A DNA stretch of 64,000 nucleotides from Phaffia rhodozyma. Lineage: Eukaryota; Basidiomycota; Tremellomycetes; Cystofilobasidiales; Mrakiaceae. Positions 10,923 to 20,616 of the stretch are shown here, piece by piece. A program made the position numbers and the translations under genes. Numbering within the stretch: position 1 is the first letter of the stretch; each line of letters begins with the position of its first letter. The DNA lies in contig JACGZH010000008.1 of the NCBI GenBank assembly GCA_014706385.1, positions 248,001 through 312,000 of the forward strand. The letters run 5' to 3'. Below the pieces are notes generated by a model, which saw only the letters and a program-made list of their open reading frames with translations, was not told the origin of the DNA and made no database searches.

Positions 10923-12982
10923 ATGCCTCCTCCATTTCATCAGAACAAGCCTCGAGGGACATATTCGAAACCTTCGACTTCGACCTCCACCGTTGGTCCC
11001 CAAGCTACTCGGCCGTTTGATCCTGCACGCTCTCGGAGACATGCCGACCGGGCGAATCCTCAGGCTCAGAACCACGCACCTACAGCCCACAAGCCCAAAG
11101 CGCTCGCGCTCTCGACCTCTGACCATCAGACCTCTCTCTCCCTGAAAGGACAGCCCTTTCCTAATCCAGCACCGACCAAACAGGCTTACCCACATCTGAC
11201 GAGGCTCGACCTGACGGATGTTGAGGGTGGACTGGAAGGGATAGGTGCCGGATGGATAGGTAAAGAATGGGGAAGCCAGTTGACCTGGCTGGGTCTGGGA
11301 GGGTGCCACGCGCTTGGTGAGATGGGTGAAGAAGCATGGGACGGGTTCGAGAACCTTACTGGATTAGTCGGTGCGTCCTCTTTGTGACTCTCTTCCCCCG
11401 GGTTTGGGTAGGGCGTAGTATGATGCGTGCAGGACTGATCAATTTGTCTGGGTTTGCTTGATAGTGTTGAATGTACCGGGATGCAACCTGAAAAGAATCC
11501 CTGAACAATTTTCCAGGCTTAGCTCGCTCAAGGCGCTCGTCGCGATTCATAACAAATTAACAGAATTGGATGACTCGGTCATTTCTCAATGGTCACTTTT
11601 AAACTCCCTGAGTACGTACAGACGTGATATCCAGTTCAGCTTGAATTCTACCATTAACCAATTACTAAACCGATGACCTTTGTCTGAAACAAATAAAACA
11701 CGAAACAGTCGTCTCACACAACCCGTTAAGATCCTTACCGTCCTCCCTCGGACGTCTCCCCATGCTAGCAAAGTTATCCGCGTCGAACGCAGAACTAACG
11801 AGCTCTGGACTGCCTGATCTGTCGACTCTACCATATCTTCGGGTCCTTTCACTCTCTCATAATACGACCCTCCGAGAGTTACCCGGGCATTTTGCTCGAT
11901 GGGGTACCGGTACACTACCTTCTTCTGACCGGGCAGGCGGCAAGTTTGGTCAAGGTAGAAGAGGTGATGGACTGGAAGTCATCGAATTGGGAGGATGTGG
12001 GATCGACGAATGGGCAGCATTGGAAGTCGGCTTGGCCGGTCTCGAAGGCTTACGAAGTTTAGGGCTTAAGGGATGTGGCGTGACCTCGGCTGAGGATTAT
12101 AAAGATCAGGTCTGTTCTCAAGCATACATTCATGTATCTGTTCTGTATCTCCGGTGAAACAAAGTAGCTGATGTCCTCTTCTGTTATATCGGGTCAAATC
12201 ATCACTACATCCATCATCGATAAACCGGGTACGCGCAATCATAGATAACTCAACTCCTCCCATCACTTCAGATCCTTGATAATCAACGCTTGATCGAACG
12301 AAAGAACAAAGGAATTCTGCCTGTTCCCAAAGCGCGAGCTCGACGAGAGCCCAAAGCATTCCAACCTACGGGCGCAAATGCTTATTTCACCTCGGGTGAA
12401 CGAGCGCCTGTCGAGCCTCAGGCAGAGGACGCCGCTCCCAATGAGGCCGAGATGCAGGACACCATGACCACCATGGAGGAGAGCAAACCTGGATCCGAAG
12501 CGACTGGCGCACAGGAAGGAAAGAAGAGAAAACGAAAACCCCACTCGGCACCAAAGCAGAAAGTCTCGACTGACGGAGAGCCAACGGAAGTTCGGGAAGA
12601 AGGCATTCCTTCGGAAAACAAGAAACGTAAACGGACTGGTCGTTCTGGACAGCTGGCGGAGCCTGCACCTGCGCCTACGCTTGTTTCCGAAACGGACGCC
12701 AAAACAGAAGTCCAGGCGCCGGAAAGCCAATCAGAGAAAGATTCAGCATTGGGAGCCCCTAGTCAGACGGCTGGAAAAGCGAAGAAGCCAAAGGTGAAAT
12801 CAGAGACTTCGGTCTTGAAGGTGATTCAGGTCAAGGAGGCAAAGAAAAAGGTCCAGAAGAGGCAGGATCTTGATTTGAAGCAAGTGTTTGGCACAGTTGG
12901 ATCGGCGCGAAGAGATGGGGAGGATGGGGGCGATGGTGCAGAATCCAGTACCGGATTGGGAGTGGGTGGATGGGACGATTGA
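10923..12982 (+). CDS. Leucine-rich-repeat protein with Lys-rich tail, function unknown
   Basis: I do not recognise an orthologue. Four exons join in frame: 10923-11370, 11465-11611, 11709-12109, 12272-12982; 568 aa. The first ~90 residues are polar and basic. LRRs run from about residue 95 to 330: LTRLDLTDVEGGL, LTWLGLGGCHAL, LVVLNVPGCNLKRIP, LKALVAIHNKLTELD, IVSHNPLRSLPSSLGRLPML, LRVLSLSHNTTLRELP, LEVIELGGCGIDEWA, LRSLGLKGCGV. Next is a conserved-looking ILDNQRLIERKNKGILPVPKARARREP segment (shown only as description), then ~200 residues of disordered, Glu/Lys-rich sequence with several NLS-like clusters (KKRKRKPHS, NKKRKRTGR, KEAKKKVQKR), ending GVGGWDD. This layout suggests a nuclear or nucleolar scaffold, but that is inference. 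Start is the first ATG after the upstream stop. Confidence 0.85.
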
Positions 12983-13315
12983 AATGGATATTGAGTTTGC
13001 TTGTGTTTTTGTTTCAGAAGAGGACAAAATAGTCTTTTTGGCTCGATACAGATATTTGACACAACAAAAAAGAACAACGACAAAGTGACGGTTCTCAAGA
13101 GAGAAGACAACCAATTCATAACTGAGCCATCTAATAGAATGAACGGAACAAAGAGAATGACCAGACAAATAAGAGCAGATGAGGTAAACAGGCAGACATA
13201 GGAAGACACTTTAGAGAGCCTTGCTGGCTCGAATCTAGATAGAAAGAATACAACATGATGCTCTCTCAGTCAGCAGAAGATAAAGAGTAATTTTGGAAGA
13301 TATGTTGGGCAGTTT
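12983..13315. other. Spacer between convergent LRR gene and ATX1
   Basis: 333 bp holding two 3' ends. No gene seen. Confidence 0.5.
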
Positions 13316-13883
13316 CTAGAAACGAACCTCCTTGCCAGTCTTTGCGATCTTTTCAGTCACCGTTTCGAACGGAGGGAGCTCTTGCTCGCCTGCAAACACC
13401 TTGACGGTCTGAGATTCCAGGTTGACCTCGAACTGAGAGGCTACAGAGAGAGAAACTATGTTAGAGAGAAGTCCAAGATATCACGAGGACATACAAAGAA
13501 CGAAGAGAAACAGAAAGAAAGACGAACGAGGAATGATCTTTGTAAGCGCTCGAGTGACAGCTCCGGAACAACCTCCACAGGTCATCTTGACGTCGTACTC
13601 GTATTTCTGCCGTTCAATTTTGGTCCCACACAAGCATATGCACACAGTAATTTGGATGAAGTCCAAGAAGATCGATATGTGAGCTCTTGACTGTTGTCTT
13701 CTTTCTTTCTTTCTTGCAAATAAATCCCCTTCTTGACCATATGGAGGACGTATGAGCGAAAAGGGCTCCAGAACTCACAACCTCGGCTGACTGATCGAGA
13801 GATTGAACAAGGGACCAAAGAATGAGTACATGGAGCGATGCCAATGCAATTCACATAGATATAACCGGATGACTAACAGACAT
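13316..13883 (-). CDS. ATX1: Copper chaperone Atx1
   Basis: Cytosolic metallochaperone that passes Cu(I) to the Golgi P-type ATPase Ccc2. Three exons join in frame: 13883-13878, 13606-13528, 13440-13316; 69 aa, close to the usual ~70. The protein starts MSKYEYDVKMTCGGC, with the copper-binding M-x-C-x2-C intact, and ends KIAKTGKEVRF, the family's K-T-G-K motif. The first exon is just six coding bases (ATG TCT), followed by a 271-nt intron, longer than usual for this window. No other in-frame ATG precedes KYEYDV except this one after splicing, which supports the split. It is transcribed divergently from GSK3. Confidence 0.94.
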
Positions 13884-14452
13884 GCTTGGAAGATGTATCT
13901 GATTGAGAAGATGTAGAAACAATGAAATAAACAGAGAAGAAGAAGAGATTCAAAGCAGAGGAGAGAATGAAAAGGAGGACGACTCGGTCAAGAGATGATC
14001 CAATCGAGTGAGGCAGACGCGCCAACAGCTTGAACTGCACTCCGAGATGTGCTGCGCGTCTGGAGATCACGAGGATTCTATATTGTGGCGTGCTTGTGGA
14101 TGTGACGCGTGTGTAAACCGGGTTACATTCTCGAGTCGTAACCATTGGTGTCCCACACAGTTTGGTTTACCTGGCTCAAGCTCTAGGCCTCAAACGAGCC
14201 TAACGGTACATTCTTTATTTTTTCGTTCTTGCACGATACACTCTTCGCCTGTCCTCTATTCTTGTTGCCTATCCCTCTATCTCATCCTCGCTCACAACAC
14301 AGCAAGCCTGGAAGATTCACCCTCGACCGTCTGTCTCCCTAAAGAAAAGAAACTGTGAACGCGTGTGTCATTCTCTATCCAACGAACCGTCCAAACTAAG
14401 CATCCCAAACAAACCATCACCCTCTACCAAGAAAGAAGAGACATAATCAGCA
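13884..14452. other. Divergent promoter region, ATX1 / GSK3
   Basis: 569 bp between the two ATGs if GSK3 begins at 14453. Purine-rich near ATX1, pyrimidine-rich near GSK3 (14210-14290). No gene seen. Confidence 0.5.
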
Positions 14453-17400
14453 ATGGCTCACCATGGTCCCGTCAACGGTGTCAAGATCACTGGTAAGTTT
14501 GATTGGTTGTTGGCTTCTTATGTACTTGTATCACATAATCTATCAAAAGAGAGAGAGAAAGAGAAGAAAGTAAAAAGAAAAGATCCGGACGGAGATGTGT
14601 GATGGAGAGTGAGAAGTTGTGATGAACCAAGATGTGTGATGGAGACAGGGCTGTGATCGTGTGAGCTTCCGCTTCAAGACACGAAGACCAAGAAGTCCAG
14701 GGCAAGAAAGAAAGCAAAGGTATATAGTACAAGGAGAAAGAAGAAGAGCGAGAAGGATTGTAACTGGCATGATCATGTTATTGAACCAAACAAAAAGGCT
14801 TCTCTTATTAGAGAGAAAACAACAAGAAGACGACGGTGGCTTTTTTTTTCCTCTTAATGATCATTCAGAGTTTCTCTTAAACTCGGGTCCCCGGTCTAGG
14901 CCATTCTACTTTTTTTTTTCTCTAGTCCTCGTGTTAGACAACTTTGTAGTCTCTCCTCACTTTCTCTAAGATCCTCTCTTCTCCCGCCCCCAAGCGGGCG
15001 ATTCATACGCAGACTCCACCATCACACATCCACACACTTGCAACCACAACCAACAACCACACTCTTTCCTCAATTGACCTTTATTCATCTCTCGTTCTAT
15101 TCCTTCTTTCTCACCTACTAACACATACATCGTTAAACATGCCTCAACCTCCCTCTCTAGCTATCGATGACCCTCAAAAGATCGTCAAGGTCGTTGGTCA
15201 AGACGGAAAATCTGGCGATCAGAAAGAGATCGCGTACACCAACTGTAAAGTTGTCGGTAACGGTTCCTTCGGAGTCGTCTTTTCCGCAAAGCTAGTCAAG
15301 CCTGGTGCGTGCACTTTTCGTCATATGTTCTTTCTCCTGTTCTAGTCATCTCTCCATCGGTCGTGAGAATCTTGAGAGAGAGAGAGAGCTCGACGAGAAG
15401 TCGGGCCCGTCTCGTTGAATGGGAACCCTTGGAAAACAAGGGGGGGAGTCAACTAGGACCCAACGACGGGAAACCTTTCGGCAACCCAGAGATGGGACGA
15501 TCTTCCCTCAACAAAGTCCCATCAGATTACAGAAAAGAGATGCAAGTAGGACTGGGCCGGTTTCCCCTCCGACATGTCAGATACCGAGTTTCCATACCTC
15601 ATCGCAAGCAAAACGGATGGGGAGTCTTTTGCAAATCATTTTCTCCTCCCATCTCGCCCTTTCCTTTTCCCGTCGCCCATCTCCTGTCCACACGGCCTTT
15701 TGTTGCAACAATTCCGTTCATCTCGATTCGTCCTTCACTCTTCTTCTCCCATCTGACTTCCTTTCTTATGAACAAGACACACACTATCTTCCAATGTCAA
15801 TGAGCGTACCCGTCCACTGACCGTTCGCCACCTTTTCCCATCGACCTGTTCTCGGTCCCTTCAGAAGGAGCCAAGGAGTCTGCTGACGGGAAAGAGGAGG
15901 TTCTCGAGGAGATCGCCATCAAGAAAGTACTGCAGGACAAGCGATTCAAGGTCTGTATCTTTCTTTCTTCTTCTTCCCTCTTTTCGCTCCTCAGCCCGTT
16001 TGCATACATACGTGTTAAGCTGACGATACATCCATCCTCACTGCCATCTCGTTCTTGATCGAACGCTCCTTTTCTTTTTCCAAATCACGAACGGAAACAA
16101 CAACTCTTTAGAACCGAGAGTTACAGATCATGCGTTTGGTCTCGCATCCCAACGTCGTTGACCTTCGGTCGTTCTTCTACTCTAACGGAGAAAAGGTTTG
16201 TCTACAGTTCTTTTTGATTCTCTCCAAGTTTCCACTGATGTTTGGAGATCTGACGACATGTGCTTCTCATTCATCTTAACAACCGACCACTCACCTTCCC
16301 ACTATTGCCACAACTACCGGCGGCTCTTTTCAAACCGGATGATATCTCAATTCTTTGGATTTTATTAGAAGGACGAGGTTTACCTTAATTTGGTCCTCGA
16401 GTACATTCCTGAGACCGTCTACCGGGCTTCCAGACACTACGCCAAGTTAAAGCAGACGATGCCCATGATCCAGATCAAGGTTCGTTCTGCCCTCTTTCCC
16501 CTTCTTCAGTAGTCATTTAGAGGGAGGATATGATGTGTGAGGGAGAGGGTGGATGATGGCTTGATCGACAGAGGACTTGGCCGTTGAAGCCTAGAGAAGG
16601 GATTTTTCTCTACACAATCATGCTAACTCAAAGAGACGATGAAATCGAGGCTGACTTTGGACTGCTTGCGTGTTATGTAAATTCAGCTGTACATCTATCA
16701 GCTCTTCCGTTCTCTCGCATACATTCACTCGGTTGGAATCTGCCGTGAGTTACAAATTCTGTCTCACGGATTTGCTTTCCTGTCAAGACGCTCATACCCT
16801 GGCCGTCGTACCGTTTCCCACAGACCGAGATATCAAGCCTCAGAACTTGCTCATCCACCCGACCACCGGCGTGCTCAAGCTAATTGATTTTGGATCGGCC
16901 AAGATCTTGGTGGCCGGAGAGCCAAATGTGTCGTACATCTGTTCCAGATACTACCGAGCTCCCGAGTTGATCTTTGGAGCGACCAACTATTCGACCAACA
17001 TCGGTACGTCACTATTTTTCGAGGCGACCGGTCTTGTTGGTGCACATGGGGTTGCGACAGCTGACAGATTCATACCTGGCTGGGATGACCGTGAACGCGT
17101 ATAATAGATATCTGGTCGACGGGTTGTGTGATGGCTGAGCTCATGCTCGGACAGCCTCTTTTCCCCGGAGAGAGTGGAATCGATCAGCTCGTTGAGATCA
17201 TCAAAGTTCTCGGAACACCGACAAGGGAACAGATCAAGACGATGAATCCTAACGTGAGTTACTTGCCGTTCGCTTCTTCTCGGTCCAGGAATCATCATTG
17301 ACTCGGGACTGACGGGCTCTTTGTCCTTGTTTCCTGGAAACAGTACATGGAGCACAAGTTCCCTCAGATCAAGCCCCATCCATTCTCCAAAGTGTTCCGA

Positions 17401-18100
17401 CCGAGTACGTGTCTTTAGAGTTTTCTTTTCTCGTTTCAGTCTTATTTATTTGAGGGTGACTAACTTGGTTGTCATTTGTTCTTGTCTGAAACCTCTTTCA
17501 GGAACCGCCCCGGATGCGATCGACTTGATCTCCAAACTACTAGAGTACACTCCTGGGCACCGATTGTCTGCCTGTGAGTGGTATCCTCTTTTGACTTTCC
17601 ATGAAGGATGTAATCGGGTAAGCGGTCTAGACGACTAAACCCTTATTATTGTTTGCTTCAATTTCATAGACGAGGCCATGGTTCATCCCTTCTTCGACGA
17701 GCTCCGAATCGAGGGGGGCAAGCTCCCTAGTGGTCGGGACTTCCCGGAACTCTTCAAGTCAGTCTCTCGTTCTCTCTTTCCGTGTTGACTTGATTTCATG
17801 ACCAAACATCTGATCCATCTCTTGGTTTCCTCTGGCTCTCGGACATTTGTTCTATAGCTTCACGAAGGAAGAGCTTTCCGGTCGACCAGATCTTATCAAC
17901 CAGCTTGTCCCAGAGTGGACGGAGCCCGAGCTCGCCTCGCGAGGCATCAACTTGGACGGATTCGGTACGTGTCATCTTTAATGGTTTTCTTTCGCTATGA
18001 CTGGACCAAACGCCAGGAGCTGACACGGAACCTTCTCTTTCTGACTCGACGAACAACAGAGCCTATACCTCTTGAGCAGCTCCGAATCTCGCTCGACTAG
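14453..18100 (+). CDS. GSK3: GSK3-family protein kinase (shaggy/Rim11/Skp1 type)
   Basis: Ser/Thr kinase of glycogen synthase kinase 3 type. Thirteen exons join in frame: 14453-14492, 15161-15304, 15865-15950, 16112-16195, 16369-16479, 16687-16744, 16824-17003, 17108-17253, 17344-17404, 17502-17573, 17670-17757, 17858-17964, 18060-18100; 405 aa. Visible motifs: Gly-loop GNGSFGVVF, Lys in [25 protein letters not shown], the activation-loop Tyr in [13 protein letters not shown], and the GSK3-specific FKVFRP/LLEYTP region. The start is a choice: exon 1 gives [14 protein letters not shown] joined to [10 protein letters not shown] across a 668-nt intron with a TACTAAC branch site (about 15116-15122) and CTCTAG acceptor. 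A second ATG at 15139, inside that intron, gives [14 protein letters not shown] in the same frame without splicing. Both may be used. Confidence 0.95.
14493..15160 (+). other. Long first intron of GSK3 containing an alternative start
   Basis: GTAAGT donor at 14493, TACTAAC near 15116 and acceptor AG at 15159-15160. Among the longest introns I recognise here. From about 14960 on it is pyrimidine-rich and A-poor in G, like the promoters of this window, ending in ATG 15139 that stays in frame with the kinase. It may therefore also serve as an internal promoter and 5' leader. Confidence 0.6.
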
Positions 18101-18733
18101 GTCTGACCGGCCTGGCGCGCCCAGTGCATACGACTTCTGTTTCAACTTTCCTCTGTTGTCCTACCCCTGTGTTGTTTCTCTGCTGTTTCAATAGGTTTCT
18201 CCGCCTCCAGTGTCCTCATTGAATGTACCGCTTGATCTACTATCCCCCCCCCTTCTTCTGCATCCGGTTTTCGATAACGTCTTCCTCTTATCCCCGTTTT
18301 CGTTCTCGTTCTCGTTTTCGTCTTTCTTTACCTTTTCTTTTCTGTCATCTCTTCCATGGCTTATCGGTTGGATCTAGCACGTAATCTTCCCTTTTCTCTC
18401 TACTCTTGTCCCATCCCTCTATCCCCTCCCCCCCCCCCCCCCCCCTCCCTTTTTCCTTCTGTCCGTTTCACTTTTTGCCCTCCTTTCACACTGTTTGTAG
18501 GAAAACAAAACGTGTCATTTGTTCCGCTTGACTCTTGATTATTCTACCTACTTGTCTCATTCACGTCTTCCGAGTTCTTTCTTACTCAATTTTTCTCCTC
18601 TCTTCTTTTCTCCTCTCTATCTCAAATGAATGTGTCTATCTATTAATTCATCACCATTCCAAAAGCCAAATCGGAAGAGAAAAAAGCAGGGAGAAAACAT
18701 GAAGAACATGTTCCGCCTTCATCTCGTTCGTTC
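18101..18733. other. 3' spacer between convergent GSK3 and EFM4
   Basis: About 630 bp, strongly pyrimidine-rich on the + strand (GSK3 3' UTR side), with an 18-base C run at 18428-18445. No gene seen. Confidence 0.5.
18428..18445. repeat. C18 homopolymer
   Basis: Eighteen consecutive C within a CT-rich tract downstream of GSK3. Likely length-variable and prone to sequencing error. Confidence 0.8.
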
Positions 18734-20169
18734 TTATTCGGCGTGTGAAGCCGTCTTTTGGAAAGCGACAGTGCATACGGTCGACCCTTTGGAGCCTCCA
18801 AACGTGAATGTCGGGTGGTTGACTCTCGAGCTGATCAAGCCAGTTTCGATGAGGGACCAATAGGGAAACGAGGTATATCATAGTAGGTTGAGTTGTTTCA
18901 GGTCAGTTCCACCCGGTCAACGAGAAAGAGGAGAGAAAAAAGGAGAACGAAAGACGCACTGGTAAGAGAAACCTGTGAGGTACAGCAAGAAGCGAAGAAG
19001 TTTGAACGTCGGCATGAGAACATAAAAAGACGAGAGAGCGAATGGAACAGCAGAAGAAAAAAAAAAACAGGCGGGATGAGGAGGAGGAGCGAGAAAAGAG
19101 ATAGACGGACCGAGTGTTGATTTAGTGAACCGTTTTTTGATCTCTTCTTCTGTAAAGTTACAGGCTGAACTCATGTCCTCTTCTTCAGCTGCTGGCTACC
19201 CCGCAAAAGGCAAGAACAAAGAAACGGTGAGGGAAAAGGGACTCGTACAGGTGATGAGAAAGTATCCTCCTGGTTTGACAAGTTTTGAGACTTGAATAGG
19301 ATACAGTTCTGCCGGGCTAAGGTTCGTCGGTGGAATAGGATCTGAAGAGAGCGCGATGGCATCGTATGTGCCTGCTCACGAACGGAAGAGCTCGATCAGC
19401 TTCTGTAAAGGATGAGAAAGTTAACGGATGGAGTATGCGAACCCTTGTCTGTACTATAAGATTAAGGTTGTAAGGAAGAAGTGTTACCATGTTGGGCCAT
19501 CGGCTTCAGACTCGAAGAGAAAGACTCACACTAGATCCCAAGGTCCACCGTCGATGGGATCTCCTCTAAGGATGTCAGCCGCGTCGAAAGAGATGTCTGC
19601 TGTAGAGTCGGTCCAACCTGATTCATTGTCCTGTTCGTCATCATCGCTATCATCCTCGTCACTGCTCTCGACCTCTCCACTCGCCCGTTTGTCTCTGATG
19701 AGCCTGGCGAGGTCGACGCTTCCTTGACTGTAGTCTACTCCTTTGAGAACAGCTCCTGGGTATTTGCCTCTCTTGGAAGAGAGCAGAAATAGGTTGTAAC
19801 CGTTGCCTGTACCGAGGTCAAGGATTCGAGGAGGAGGGTCAAGCGAAGGAGGTAGATTCTGAATCGTCCAGGTTAGCATCTTCTTGGCCGATTGGGTTCC
19901 AAACCAGACCTCGCCTTCTTCTCCGATGTCATCGAACGTAGAAATCTCCCGTCTGGAATGGCAAGAGTAAGCTGGTGAGAACGGGTCGGCTGAAAGCAGG
20001 CGGGACGTAAGGTATCGACGACTGACTGGTAGACATCATCCCAACTTTGAGCCGTAAACGATAGATGTAAGCAAGATGAAACACACAGTGTTGAGGAACA
20101 TAAACACAAACGGAAGACTGACTGCTGTTTTGTGCCCAACTTGGACTCTGGTAGCTGCTCCTCAGACAT
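18734..20169 (-). CDS. EFM4: EF1A lysine methyltransferase Efm4 (METTL10/See1 type)
   Basis: SAM-dependent protein methyltransferase that modifies a lysine of elongation factor 1A. Eight exons join in frame: 20169-20123, 20044-20027, 19952-19530, 19453-19443, 19371-19249, 19164-19111, 18972-18960, 18830-18734; 261 aa. Family blocks: SKLGTKQHWDDVYQ, DDIGEEGEVWFG, the SAM-binding ILDLGTGNGYNLFLL, GVDYSQGSVDLAR, WDLVTDKGTYDAIALS, LVKPGGYFLITSCNFTEEE and a C-terminal TFTFGGSKGSTVCTVAFQK. An acidic Ser/Asp-rich insert sits at about residues 115-135. Exons of 11 and 13 nt are required: the 11-nt exon supplies TDKG and the 13-nt exon FSY; without them the conserved order breaks. Start is the first ATG. 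Divergent from the protease gene. Confidence 0.93.
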
Positions 20170-20616
20170 TCTTACTTTATAAAAAGAGGGTATAAGGGGA
20201 AAGAAGGTGAAGAGTTAATTTTGTCGGAGAAGGGCGACAGACGGTTTCCCGATAAACGCCCGAACTCACACCGACACCAGCGACTAAAGCCACTGCCACC
20301 GTCGATGTCATTACAAACAGAACACACAGCAGCAGTCCTCTGGATCAAGACGACCTGTGATCTCGATTGCCCTCGATGAAACCTGGCCAGCTCTGGGTTC
20401 CCCGGGGATTAACACTGGCGGGAATTGGTACCCACCCCTGCGGCGTCATCGGCTCGCTACGGCTCAGCAACGGCAGCGGCAGCGGCATCATCAACTCTTG
20501 TTTAGTAAACGTCGTTCTTATAAATAATCGAGACCCAAAGTGATGCCTTCGTGTCGGATTTTCTCTTCTTTCCTTCATCAAATCCCTTCTCCACAATCAC
20601 CGTTCTCGACAAAATC
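20170..20616. other. Divergent promoter region, EFM4 / aspartic protease
   Basis: 447 bp between divergent starts, with a GC-rich direct repeat CGGCAGCGGCAGCGG near 20470. No gene seen. Confidence 0.5.

Noticed and set aside
14661..14969. 102-codon + strand ORF inside the first GSK3 intron
   Set aside because: No similarity, low complexity, and it lies between a good donor and acceptor.
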